The position numbers and the translations under genes are program-made. Of a stretch of 42,392 nucleotides of DNA, positions 33,643-41,506 are shown piece by piece. The stretch comes from a virus. The notes beneath the pieces are model-generated. The model searched no databases and was not told where the DNA came from. It was given only the letters and a program-made list of their open reading frames with translations. The stretch lies in the IMG/VR virus record IMGVR_UViG_3300013005_003820, positions 1 through 42,392 of that record. One strand, 5' to 3'. The first letter of the stretch is position 1. Every line of letters starts with the position of its first letter.

Positions 33643-34080
33643 TTAGTTTAGAATATCAAATAGTCCTTTATAGTAATGAGGTTGATGTAAAAAGTGTATG
33701 CTGTGTGCCTGTATGTGTTGCCTATATTCTATGTCAATAGGATTGAAAACAAAGTACTTCTTTTTCCAAATCTGAGAGCCTTGATAGTTATTCCCCAAAT
33801 ACTGGAAGGCATAACCATTACCAGTATTGGAGAAGTAACTATTCACAGGAAACGACATATCTTTATTTGAACCAAAAAACCCAGTCTTTGGTGAAATATA
33901 CCATACATTTGAGGGATATTCAACTATATCATTTAAAGCATCATACAACATTTTACCCCAAGCATCCCACGCCTCTGGATCAAATTTAAAGTACTTTTTA
34001 TACTGACTCTCTGGATCATCCTGACTATCTCCATAGTCATACTCATCATCTTCATAGTTTTCATCATAATCTTCATGCAT
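33643..34080 (-). CDS. Uncharacterised protein with an acidic N-terminal tail
   Basis: The first 25 residues of this 145-residue protein are nearly all Asp, Glu and Tyr (EDYDENYEDDEYDYGDSQDD). The rest is aromatic, with YISPKTGFFGSNKDMSF and YKGLFDILN. The aromatic composition is like that of structural or DNA-mimic proteins, but I recognise no family. It lies 12 bases from the next small gene. Confidence 0.55.
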   Translation of the reverse strand: MHEDYDENYEDDEYDYGDSQDDPESQYKKYFKFDPEAWDAWGKMLYDALNDIVEYPSNVWYISPKTGFFGSNKDMSFPVNSYFSNTGNGYAFQYLGNNYQGSQIWKKKYFVFNPIDIEYRQHIQAHSIHFLHQPHYYKGLFDILN

Positions 34081-34092
34081 GATATAGTTTGC

Positions 34093-34278
34093 TCATTGGT
34101 TGTATAATTTTTCCTGACACTCATTATATAGGGCAGAATATTTTGATATTTGACTATGAAGAAAAATAATTTGTTTCTCATACTCATCACTAATATATTC
34201 TAATTGTAGTTTAAGTCTTAAATTTTGCTCTTCTGTGCTTAGTGTTTTAATCGACTCTAAAAAAATATTATCTATCAT
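34093..34278 (-). CDS. Small coiled-coil protein
   Basis: The 61-residue protein is a single long helix with heptad-like spacing (LRLKLQLEYISDEYEKQIIF and so on) and no clear domain. It fits the tight gene row between the neighbouring genes (9- and 12-base gaps). It has a weak start context. The function is unknown. Confidence 0.5.
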   Translation of the reverse strand: MIDNIFLESIKTLSTEEQNLRLKLQLEYISDEYEKQIIFLHSQISKYSALYNECQEKLYNQ

Positions 34279-34287
34279 TTGATAATC

Positions 34288-34545
34288 TTATCTAAAACTG
34301 TATCTATTTTGATTTGTAGTGTGTTTACGATTGCGTCCTCTACGGCCTTTAAATCCTAATCTCCTTATGATATTATTAATCGTTTGGCGACTAAGATAAT
34401 ACTTATTACCATAAAACGTATTATTTTCAAAATGATAGTAAAGATCTTTTGCAGATCCCGACTCACCCATTAATTCAATAAATTTTTTCTTGGCTTCTTC
34501 ATCATTTAATAAAAGCTGTAACAGAGGATTTGTGTGTCTACCCAT
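34288..34545 (-). CDS. Small DNA-binding-like (helix-turn-helix) protein
   Basis: The 85-residue protein contains YYLSRQTINNIIRRLGFKGR (residues 53-72), which looks like a helix-turn-helix with an arginine-rich end (GRRGRNRKH) for backbone contacts. The N-terminal half is helical (LLQLLLNDEEAKKKFIELMG). It has a good Shine-Dalgarno (TAAGGAG, 7 bases before ATG). It may regulate nearby genes or act in replication, but no target is visible. Confidence 0.6.
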   Translation of the reverse strand: MGRHTNPLLQLLLNDEEAKKKFIELMGESGSAKDLYYHFENNTFYGNKYYLSRQTINNIIRRLGFKGRRGRNRKHTTNQNRYSFR

Positions 34546-34568
34546 TTTATTTTCTCCTTATCTTATAG

Positions 34569-34617
34569 GGGTTGTGTCAAAGGGTATAGAACATCCTATA
34601 CCCCTGACACTGAACCC
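34569..34617 (-). other. Long imperfect hairpin downstream of the primase gene
   Basis: Immediately after the primase stop codon a stem forms from GGGTT (34569-34573), GTGTCA (34574-34579) and GGGTATAG (34582-34589) with CTATACCC (34596-34603), TGACAC (34605-34610) and AACCC (34613-34617), separated by short bulges and closed by a 6-base loop. That is 19 paired bases. There is no U-tract on the minus strand, so it is not a standard intrinsic terminator and may stabilise or process the mRNA. Confidence 0.7.
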
Positions 34618-35763
34618 TCATCCGATACAAAACTTATCACTGATTTGAGATGCAAGGTCTTTAGCAGCACTAGAAAGGAATCTATTGTTACTAAAGTAGA
34701 GGGGCGTTGAGACTTGATTAAGGAACTCCACGACCGTCTTTAAAAGCTTGGTCTGCTGACCGTCGAGGTTCATATCCTCGTCAGACAGAGCATCCTGTGC
34801 ATCCTCAGAGGCATCTGCATCGTCCAGTAACGTATCGTCAACAGGATGCACAGGCATTGGATCACCATAAGCCCTAAAACACTCAGCATTAATAGCAGTT
34901 GTATACTGCTTTTTATTGCTGTTCATAAATGACGCATTACAAGTATTCTGAAGGTTATTCAAAATTTGTTTGGCAACATCCATAGGTACAGGAACTCCAT
35001 TTTCATCAGACTGCTTATAAGCCTGAGCATATCCCTTATACCATTCGTCGCTGCACTTCTCAGGAATAATCTGCAAAGTAGCCGGTTGACCAGTAAGAGC
35101 TGATTTTAGATCAGCAACATTAATTGGTTGACCAGTGCTACCGGGAAGAATACTGCTAAAATAAGGAGCCTTCTTCTCCCATTCCTTACGCCACCATGTA
35201 TAAGGTACGCGATAAATCTGATTAGCCTTGATCGCTCTCGGATCTCCATCAAAATAATTAACAAGCTTTTTCTGCAAGCCATTCCAGAAAGTTTTGTTGT
35301 GACCAACAATTTTTCTGCTAGCATTATCAAAAATCCAGTAGCATTGATACCCATTACGAGTATCGATTACCCAACTTGGCTTAACTGGAAACTCATTGAT
35401 TTTCTTGAGAAACTGTTTCTTTTTGTTCATAACTACACTAGGCTTAAAATACTTTCCTTCGCTATCACGACCAGCATCCATATCACAAAAACAACAAGTA
35501 AATTGCTTGATCGCATACAGTTTCCTACCACCGTTTACATAAAAATAAACATCTGAATGATTGTCGATATTTGCTTTAATCGCTTCATCAAGAACATTAG
35601 TGTGATTCATACTACTAATCTTCTTACGAGGATTACCATTATAGACGAAAATGTTGCTTTGATTAAAAGAACCAAGAAATGCAGACCTCTCATGCGCATA
35701 CTTATTTGTATAGACATTATTGTTCTTATCAAACGGGTTGAAACCAAGATTATCGTTAAACAT
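34618..35763 (-). CDS. AEP/PrimPol-like primase (RepB-primase type)
   Basis: From the ATG at 35763 (AAAGGA 6 bases upstream) the protein has 381 residues. The archaeo-eukaryotic primase core appears as CDMDAG (D94, D96), then SWVIDTRNGYQCYWIFD, then FDGDPRAIKANQIYRVPYTW, where R185 lies in R-V-P. In many family members the second motif has G-x-H-x-x-W; here the histidine position is Q140, as in several plasmid RepB-type primases. It would make primers for DNA replication. The C-terminal 130 residues are acidic and unassigned. A hairpin follows its stop codon directly. A helicase was not found in this window. Confidence 0.7.
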   Translation of the reverse strand: MFNDNLGFNPFDKNNNVYTNKYAHERSAFLGSFNQSNIFVYNGNPRKKISSMNHTNVLDEAIKANIDNHSDVYFYVNGGRKLYAIKQFTCCFCDMDAGRDSEGKYFKPSVVMNKKKQFLKKINEFPVKPSWVIDTRNGYQCYWIFDNASRKIVGHNKTFWNGLQKKLVNYFDGDPRAIKANQIYRVPYTWWRKEWEKKAPYFSSILPGSTGQPINVADLKSALTGQPATLQIIPEKCSDEWYKGYAQAYKQSDENGVPVPMDVAKQILNNLQNTCNASFMNSNKKQYTTAINAECFRAYGDPMPVHPVDDTLLDDADASEDAQDALSDEDMNLDGQQTKLLKTVVEFLNQVSTPLYFSNNRFLSSAAKDLASQISDKFCIG

Positions 35764-35843
35764 ATTTTTTCCTTTTCCCACTACTTACTACCTACACAAA
35801 TGATATTGGGACAGTAAACACTACCATCAAAAGCAATATCTAA

Positions 35844-35899
35844 AAGATGGTGTTGGAATCGAACCAACCTATAACTAGTATCCGCCCAGCGGCCCACCT
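35844..35899 (-). tRNA. tRNA-like element lacking a D arm
   Basis: On the minus strand a T arm of GTTGG, loop TTCGATT and CCAAC (35852-35868) is perfect and carries the universal T-T-C-R-A pattern. The acceptor strands AGGTGGG (35893-35899) and ACCATCT (35845-35851) pair at 6 of 7 positions, counting one G-U. Only 24 bases separate them from the T arm, too few for both D and anticodon arms. A 17-base arm, GCTGG/CTAGT with loop GCGGATA, can form but has no T at position 33. The element is either a decayed tRNA gene or a tRNA-like RNA. Confidence 0.4.
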
Positions 35900-35907
35900 T
35901 CATCCTA

Positions 35908-35925
35908 GTGCCTATTGCTAGGCAC
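35908..35925 (-). other. Small perfect hairpin after rIIB
   Basis: GTGCCTA (35908-35914) and TAGGCAC (35919-35925) are perfectly complementary around a TTGC loop. The hairpin starts 11 bases after the rIIB stop and precedes the tRNA-like element by 8 bases. No U-tract follows on the minus strand. It could protect the rIIB message or assist tRNA processing. Confidence 0.6.
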
Positions 35926-35936
35926 CAAATCCTCAA

Positions 35937-36794
35937 TCAATAATCTTGATCTGGATCGTATTCTTCATCTTCCTCATCTTCATCTTCATATTGATCCCAG
36001 TAAGCATCATCATACTCATCATAAAGATCTTCTTCCTCATCATAGTATTCATCTTCATTGAATTCACTCTTATAAAGAGGCTTAAGCAATTCTCCTTGAT
36101 ATTCACCAACTACCTCATACTTACAGGTACGAAGTTTTTCATGGTTACAATCGCTGGGAACACTAACAACATCTTTTGGATGAATCTTAACAATCACAAT
36201 ACGATCACCAGCATCAGCATTGCCATAACCAGCAACGTAGTTCAATGCACCAGCATGAAGTCCTTGTGAACAACCGACCGAACGATTGTCATCAACTTTT
36301 GCCCTTTGCATTTCGCAAATCTTGCCAACATGATTGTCAAACTTACCAGCATACTTATCCATATAGTCTGACCTAACAGCCTTATACGCAAGGAAACAAC
36401 CATCCTCAGTAATCGGAAGCAGTTCATGCTCCAAGAAATCATACAGTTCCTTTTGACTCTGCATACTTGGATTTTCCATAAGATTATTCAGGAAATTAAC
36501 AAGAGGTTGAAACGGCAGTCCCTTGCTCATAAACTCCAGAATACGCTTACTGATACTACCATGAACTTCTTCATTTTGATAATAAACCTTACCATTCTTA
36601 ACCTCTACCAGACCATCACTAAAATTAGAAACAGCCTTCTCAATATCAACCAGTTCTGCCAATTCATCATTTGTGGCAGTTGGAAGAGCCTCAAGAATCA
36701 GTCTGTAATTAATATGATCTGGAAGAACCTGATGCGCCTTATTATTAATAATCAGCGTCAAGTTACCATCAACCCACATAAAAGGAACACTCAT
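35937..36794 (-). CDS. rIIB: rIIB-like protein
   Basis: This 285-residue protein matches the T4 rIIB pattern. The core has EHELLPITEDGCFLAYKAVR, then CSQGLHAGALNYVAGYG and IVIVKIHPKDVVSVPSDCN, ending with CKYEVVGEY. T4 rIIB protects against lambda-encoded RexAB exclusion; a more general role in membrane or host interaction is not settled. Its C-terminus has about 40 nearly all-acidic residues (DEDEEDEEYDPDQDY at the end). AGGAGA lies 6 bases before the ATG. It follows rIIA by 25 bases, so the pair is cotranscribed. Confidence 0.88.
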   Translation of the reverse strand: MSVPFMWVDGNLTLIINNKAHQVLPDHINYRLILEALPTATNDELAELVDIEKAVSNFSDGLVEVKNGKVYYQNEEVHGSISKRILEFMSKGLPFQPLVNFLNNLMENPSMQSQKELYDFLEHELLPITEDGCFLAYKAVRSDYMDKYAGKFDNHVGKICEMQRAKVDDNRSVGCSQGLHAGALNYVAGYGNADAGDRIVIVKIHPKDVVSVPSDCNHEKLRTCKYEVVGEYQGELLKPLYKSEFNEDEYYDEEEDLYDEYDDAYWDQYEDEDEEDEEYDPDQDY

Positions 36795-36819
36795 TTTAAA
36801 TCTCCTATATCCTGTGAAA

Positions 36820-39489
36820 TTAAATCAAATTACCCAAAGTTTGTCTAAACGTAACCACACCTGTCTCACCACCCAAATTTGTATACCAATCACCCTTACT
36901 TCGATAAGAATCATCAAAAGTCTTCAAAGGATTACTACTAGAGATTCTTCTGATGTTCCCGTCGTTTGCGTTGCTACCAACAATATACTTGAGTATCGGA
37001 CTCTTGTCAACCTCGACTTTAAGAGTTTTTCTGATATCGGACATTTTTGGCAAATTGTCTACGACAGAACCTGCTGTACTAGTCTTATTAAGACTTTCGG
37101 TAATTGGATTAGTATTCTGTTCATCATCATAAAGATTATTTAGCGTTGAGTTCATAGAATTTAGAGAAATATGACTTTCTCTAATCTTGTCTGGATCGAT
37201 ACCATTAAGATTATATCTCGCAAGAATAGTCGCTATTTTTGCAAAATACTCGTCTTTATTCAGTCTTGGAATATCAAAAGTTACTCTATGAATTGTTACG
37301 GCAAAAAACTCAATGAGTAGCCATTGATCTATTGTTTCACACATAACCTTATTAGAGATATACTTATCGTAATCCAAGCCGAACAAATTAATAATATGAT
37401 ACATAATCTGACTATCTGATGATGCTGGACTGTAGTAGTAGTTGTCCGACCTACCTTCCTTACTACCATATTGTGTACCACAGTACTCTATAATATTCTT
37501 ATAGATAGATACTTGATCATTAAGCTTATTTAGCATTTTTGTAGCACACTTTTGAAACCAGTCATTGAAAGATACCAGATTGACCCCATCCTTTTTGAGT
37601 TTTTCAACAGCATTTTGCTTGATTGCAAAAATCTTTTGATCATTAAAAAGTTTAGTTCCAAGAACCGTCTTATCATTTTGAGCCAATGAAACAATTTTAT
37701 TAATCTTAGGATATCCTGCAACAGAGCCGTATCTAAGAATCGGGACATAAATGATTTCATTCTCTTCGTCTTCAATATAGGACATTAGATCGTCTGACAA
37801 CTCATTAAGCAAATAGGAGTCATTGATATCATTACCACCAAGTGCTTTGCACTCTTTGTCGGCACCAAGATTCTTAATGGCAAAGATTTCATCCTTACTA
37901 ATGGTTCCAGAAGAACCCCTACTCTTACGAGTACCAGTAGAGAGCAGACTACGATAGGTAGAAACATTAACTACGTTAGTTTCTCCACCAATATGCTTGA
38001 TAAGATTTTCAAAACCTTCAGTAGAATCCTCTGGAGTATCGCTATCAATCATTAGATATGCAAAACAATCATTTTGATTGCAATACTTTGTGACAATCTT
38101 TTTTGCTGTTTCTGCACCCTTAACATCAGATCTGAAAAATACCATTTTACCGGACTTCTTTTCTGAAGACCAATAATATGCTGGTTTACCCTGTAGTGTT
38201 TCATGATGAATCTTATCGGTAAGATAAATCATTCTGCGAGAACGATATCCTGCGGTTCTCCAGTTAAAGACATACAACTGCTTATTTTTCTTGAACTTAT
38301 ATTCAAGATCCTTACCACTACTCAATTCATGGACAATACCATCTGGATCGGTCCACGATGCACCGGCAGTCCATCCTCCAGCAAGATCACTCAGATTATA
38401 ATATGTGGTATATGCATCAACAAGATTTGTGCAAGACTCAAGTTTCTTACTCATGTCTTCCTTAAGAGAAAGATAAATATGCTGAGTTTTTTCCTTGAGA
38501 GTCTTTATGACTTGCTTAGTATATTGCAAACCTTCTCTTGAAACATCCATTTCCAATTCACCAATACCGAAATGAATTTCAAGATACAGGCCGGACCCCA
38601 AAATCTCTCTGACTAGATGCTTCCAGTTATCAACATCGGCTTTCTTAAATGCACGATTCCATCTCTGGATATTATCATTATCGATATCTTTTTCTTCTCC
38701 AACAATCTTATTAGCATCGATGGGATATGCAATATTACCCATGATAGCCACAAGTCCGCTACCGGGGCCATTATAAGCACTTGGGTACTGATTATTATTA
38801 CTAGATACTCTACCAATACGCCAACCCTCACCATCAATAACAACATTGGTATGAGAGTAGGAGTGATCAGAAAGACTATCGTCAGTACCACCATCAATAA
38901 TCGGCTTCATCTTAAAATAGTGGAAAATGCGCTTACTCTTGATGGTAAACTCATGAAAATCATGTTGCTTAACAGCGAAACTAATCTCCAAACCGTTTGG
39001 TTCAGACGTATCGGTAATACCAAACAGATTCAGACTAGGAACACCACTTTCATCCATAGCAGCAATATAAGAATACTTTTTGCCATTATGATACGATGTC
39101 GTACTAAAACTCTTTGTATAAGCAAATGGACTCTTGCTTCCCAAGCCCAAACACCCGACAAAATCATTGCTATCATTTTTATTGGATGCACCATACGTTG
39201 TATACAGTTCTTCCATATCTTTTTGGCTAAGACCGGTGCCATAATCACGCACAGTAAAAGACGGGGAAGCCTGAGTAGGCAGACTAATCTTAAAAGGATT
39301 TTTGTTACCGGCAGCGATATGAGCATCATAAGCATTAGTAGAAAGCTCACGAATAACTGCCATTACCTTATCAGAGTACAAAGAATCTGAAAGGATCTTA
39401 AACATTTTGCTTGTTTGAGCAATAGTAAACTGATTTGTGCTATCCAAACCGCGACTGTGAATCTCAACCGTTCTATCTGCCAACTTCAT
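36820..39489 (-). CDS. rIIA: rIIA-like GHKL ATPase-fold protein
   Basis: The 889-residue protein opens with the GHKL fold: the N-box RELSTNAYDAH (E48, N52, D55), G1 as RDYGTG (81-86), and G2 as GLGSKSP (115-121). This is the arrangement known in T4 rIIA, in the same family as gyrase B and MutL. At 889 residues it is longer than T4 rIIA (725), with the additional sequence mostly in the middle and C-terminal parts. The remaining regions are not recognised. A perfect-consensus promoter lies 44 bases upstream, and GGAG precedes the ATG by 8 bases. Confidence 0.9.
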   Translation of the reverse strand: MKLADRTVEIHSRGLDSTNQFTIAQTSKMFKILSDSLYSDKVMAVIRELSTNAYDAHIAAGNKNPFKISLPTQASPSFTVRDYGTGLSQKDMEELYTTYGASNKNDSNDFVGCLGLGSKSPFAYTKSFSTTSYHNGKKYSYIAAMDESGVPSLNLFGITDTSEPNGLEISFAVKQHDFHEFTIKSKRIFHYFKMKPIIDGGTDDSLSDHSYSHTNVVIDGEGWRIGRVSSNNNQYPSAYNGPGSGLVAIMGNIAYPIDANKIVGEEKDIDNDNIQRWNRAFKKADVDNWKHLVREILGSGLYLEIHFGIGELEMDVSREGLQYTKQVIKTLKEKTQHIYLSLKEDMSKKLESCTNLVDAYTTYYNLSDLAGGWTAGASWTDPDGIVHELSSGKDLEYKFKKNKQLYVFNWRTAGYRSRRMIYLTDKIHHETLQGKPAYYWSSEKKSGKMVFFRSDVKGAETAKKIVTKYCNQNDCFAYLMIDSDTPEDSTEGFENLIKHIGGETNVVNVSTYRSLLSTGTRKSRGSSGTISKDEIFAIKNLGADKECKALGGNDINDSYLLNELSDDLMSYIEDEENEIIYVPILRYGSVAGYPKINKIVSLAQNDKTVLGTKLFNDQKIFAIKQNAVEKLKKDGVNLVSFNDWFQKCATKMLNKLNDQVSIYKNIIEYCGTQYGSKEGRSDNYYYSPASSDSQIMYHIINLFGLDYDKYISNKVMCETIDQWLLIEFFAVTIHRVTFDIPRLNKDEYFAKIATILARYNLNGIDPDKIRESHISLNSMNSTLNNLYDDEQNTNPITESLNKTSTAGSVVDNLPKMSDIRKTLKVEVDKSPILKYIVGSNANDGNIRRISSSNPLKTFDDSYRSKGDWYTNLGGETGVVTFRQTLGNLI

Positions 39490-39532
39490 TATTCTTCTCC
39501 AAAAGTGTCGTTATCGAACCTGTGATGTTCGT

Positions 39533-39561
39533 ATTATAACATCGGCAATCAGTGCTGTCAA
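39533..39561 (-). promoter_or_regulatory. Perfect-consensus sigma-70 promoter for rIIA-rIIB
   Basis: On the minus strand TTGACA (39556-39561) and TATAAT (39533-39538) are separated by 17 bases, the ideal spacing for a vegetative sigma-70 promoter. It sits 44 bases before the rIIA ATG, in the 79-base gap after the membrane protein gene. A promoter of this strength suggests early transcription by the host RNA polymerase. Confidence 0.88.
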
Positions 39562-39568
39562 GCCTTAA

Positions 39569-39802
39569 TTATTTTTTCTCAACTGTCGTTATGGCAACAT
39601 AGCCACAATAGATGGGTATTAATCCTATATACCATACCGGAATTCCTATTGAACAAAACCAGATACCCGAAATAAAAGATATAGTAGATAATATATAAAC
39701 TATAATTTTTGGAAATTTTATTTTTGCTAGTATAATTGTTATCGGACCAATCAAAATAATAAATATCAGAATGATAGATACTAATAAAGCTAAACTAGCC
39801 AT
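39569..39802 (-). CDS. Small membrane protein (two to three helices)
   Basis: The 77-residue protein is hydrophobic: a first helix LLVSIILIFIILIGPITIIL (residues 6-25), a second region near IIVYILSTISFISG, and a third around WYIGLIPIYCGYVAI, ending in KK. It may be a holin or an inner-membrane regulator, but nothing specific points to either. Its ATG overlaps the stop of the upstream gene by one base. Immediately after it come the rIIA promoter and rIIA. Confidence 0.6.
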   Translation of the reverse strand: MASLALLVSIILIFIILIGPITIILAKIKFPKIIVYILSTISFISGIWFCSIGIPVWYIGLIPIYCGYVAITTVEKK

Positions 39803-40101
39803 TATTCATCATCCGAGTCATAATTATCATATTCTTCCGGCTCGTAATCTTCGTCGTAAGGACTCCATTCTGTATTATATTTTTCTTGTTCTTCATCCTG
39901 ATATTCTTCTAGTATTTCGGCAGCATCCATGATAACTTCTAGTTGTTGAATCTTTTCTATCAATAGACTCATTTTAGCGTCTAAACTTTTTATTGCTCTT
40001 TTGATATCTCCAATATCTTTTGATAGATGACTGTCTACTCTATGAATTTCTTGATTGGATTTTGCGATTTGCTTTAGAATATTATCAAAATCTTTTGACA
40101 T
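39802..40101 (-). CDS. Small coiled-coil protein with an acidic tail
   Basis: The 99-residue protein is a helix of repeated hydrophobic positions (IKRAIKSLDAKMSLLIEKIQ) followed by an almost purely acidic end (EDYEPEEYDNYDSDDE). Coiled-coil oligomerisation is likely. The acidic tail resembles the tails of rIIB and of the protein at 33643. The role is unknown. Confidence 0.6.
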   Translation of the reverse strand: MSKDFDNILKQIAKSNQEIHRVDSHLSKDIGDIKRAIKSLDAKMSLLIEKIQQLEVIMDAAEILEEYQDEEQEKYNTEWSPYDEDYEPEEYDNYDSDDE

Positions 40102-40113
40102 CCATTGTACCCA

Positions 40114-40458
40114 TTATAATTTTTTGTATTCTTTGATATCTCCATTTTCAACAATCTTTTTATCTTCATAGCTTGATGCTACTCTACGATAAAATTCTTG
40201 CTTTATATTCTCTAATACACCAGTAATCATAGCAATTTTAGAGTATGAAACATCTCCCATAACACCCGAAATAATGCGTGAAAAAGCATAATTTATGTCT
40301 CCAACTATACTCAAAAATTCTTCATTTGTCAATTTTTCTTTATATGGATTAGAATGGGGATTATCTGTATTAGGACTAACATTACCTCTTAGACATTCCA
40401 TCATGTGTTCTATACAGCCGTCTAAATCTGACCTATTTTCTTCTTTAATATATGGCAT
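40114..40458 (-). CDS. Conserved phage/bacterial protein (DUF6899-like)
   Basis: I start this protein at the ATG at 40458, because GAGGAA precedes it by 7 bases and a later start fits the conserved MPYIKEE opening. The product has 114 residues. The segments MPYIKEENR, INYAFSRI, SYSKIAMITGVLENIKQEFY, RRV, YED and ENGDI follow the pattern of a small conserved family of unknown role found in phages and bacteria. An alternative start at 40536 would extend into the kinase-like gene by 74 bases. Confidence 0.7.
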   Translation of the reverse strand: MPYIKEENRSDLDGCIEHMMECLRGNVSPNTDNPHSNPYKEKLTNEEFLSIVGDINYAFSRIISGVMGDVSYSKIAMITGVLENIKQEFYRRVASSYEDKKIVENGDIKEYKKL

Positions 40459-40462
40459 AAAT

Positions 40463-40990
40463 TTATTCCTCACATTTACATTCGTAGGTATTACAATATG
40501 AACATTTTGGACCGGGGTCAGGATTGCCCCACGCATTACTATAACCGTTAAAACTTTCTTTGCCAGTGTCTATACATACCAATTTTTTATGTCTGCCTCT
40601 TCTAACAAAGCCAATATTATACCAGTGGCAATCCCAAAACTTTAACTTAGTCTTTGTTGCTATATTCTCTACTAAATCCTGTAGTAGTATCATAGTTTTT
40701 TTGGTATGATTAACTGGTAAAGCTTTTTCTGTAATAAATCCCCATGAGCTTTTTTCGTTGGTGAAAGATAACCACGAAACCGGAGAATAATCTAATTTAC
40801 AAATTTCCCCATATACATTTGGAGCAAAGTCATATTGAGCTAATATTTTTTGGTATTCTAATGCTTCTTTGGCTTTCTTTTTTGAGCAGAATTGCTTGAA
40901 TACTATGTTGTCATAGCCAACTAGATTAGCTACATTACAATATCCTCCCTCATGGTAGTCTTTAGATATGTCTATTAACAGATTATCCAT
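40463..40990 (-). CDS. Degenerate protein-kinase-like fold protein
   Basis: This 175-residue protein shows a minimal kinase/aminoglycoside-phosphotransferase pattern. A lysine in a beta-strand (K32 in VFKQF) is followed by a helix with glutamate E45, a hinge-like GFITEKAL, a catalytic loop WDCHWYNIGF (D120, N125), and an activation-site strand CIDTGKESF (D141). The domain is much shorter than a full kinase. The C-terminus has a cysteine cluster (CSYCNTYECKCEE) that may bind zinc. It might phosphorylate a small molecule or protein. The assignment rests on pattern only. Confidence 0.45.
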   Translation of the reverse strand: MDNLLIDISKDYHEGGYCNVANLVGYDNIVFKQFCSKKKAKEALEYQKILAQYDFAPNVYGEICKLDYSPVSWLSFTNEKSSWGFITEKALPVNHTKKTMILLQDLVENIATKTKLKFWDCHWYNIGFVRRGRHKKLVCIDTGKESFNGYSNAWGNPDPGPKCSYCNTYECKCEE

Positions 40991-40992
40991 GA

Positions 40993-41310
40993 TTAATATG
41001 ATATTATTTGAGGAATTTCCCCAGTAATGTTATACAAAAATTCTTTGGCTTTATCTAAGGAATAGAACTCTCCTAAAAAGATAGGCGAATACCTATCATC
41101 ATATTCATACCTTTTGCCATATATTTGATAGAATGGCTCATCAAGAGCCTCTTCTTCTGTATTTAAGAATTGTTCAGCGGTTTTAATTTGATCTATAAAT
41201 GTACCGCCTTCATAGTCTGGAAATTCTCTTACTGTTACTAATTCAAAATATTCTATAGGAGATTTAGGGTTATTATTTTTTACTAGTCCATTACAAAGAG
41301 TATTAGTCAT
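40993..41310 (-). CDS. Small uncharacterised protein
   Basis: I start at the ATG at 41310, which overlaps the upstream gene by 8 bases and follows AGGA; an earlier in-frame start would duplicate coding of the upstream gene. The 105-residue product is acidic and aromatic (SPIEYFELVTVREFPDYEGG). No family is recognised. Confidence 0.5.
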   Translation of the reverse strand: MTNTLCNGLVKNNNPKSPIEYFELVTVREFPDYEGGTFIDQIKTAEQFLNTEEEALDEPFYQIYGKRYEYDDRYSPIFLGEFYSLDKAKEFLYNITGEIPQIISY

Positions 41311-41506
41311 TTTTAATCCTAAATAGAGGAACAACTTTATTTTGATCACCATAGGGATTATTCTGCAACCTAAGATCGTATAAGTCTCCCCGATCATTAA
41401 TTTTAGCCCAAGCAACAGGTTCTCCTAAAGACTGTTCGTAACTCTTAATTTTCTGTTTTAGAGCGTCTATTTGATTCTGTATTAGGTTTCTTTCATACTC
41501 TGTCAT
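41303..41506 (-). CDS. Small uncharacterised protein, partly helical
   Basis: The 67-residue protein has a helical, glutamine-rich N-terminus (NLIQNQIDALKQKIKSYEQS) and a short beta segment (AWAKINDRGDLYDLRLQ) after it. A GAGG Shine-Dalgarno lies 6 bases before the ATG. It overlaps the next gene by 8 bases. The function is unknown. Confidence 0.5.
   Translation of the reverse strand: MTEYERNLIQNQIDALKQKIKSYEQSLGEPVAWAKINDRGDLYDLRLQNNPYGDQNKVVPLFRIKND

Noticed and set aside
33933-34190. A Met-rich frame on the minus strand
   Set aside because: It overlaps two better-supported genes and is an out-of-frame reading of the acidic repeats.
35128-35556. Plus-strand open frame antisense to the primase
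   Set aside because: It overlaps the primase core motifs in the opposite direction, has no start context, and shows no recognisable domain.
38617-39390. A 257-codon open frame on the plus strand within rIIA
   Set aside because: It lies entirely antisense to a well-supported rIIA gene, has no Shine-Dalgarno, and its composition (many Ile, Thr, Asn) is what the reverse frame of an AT-rich gene gives.
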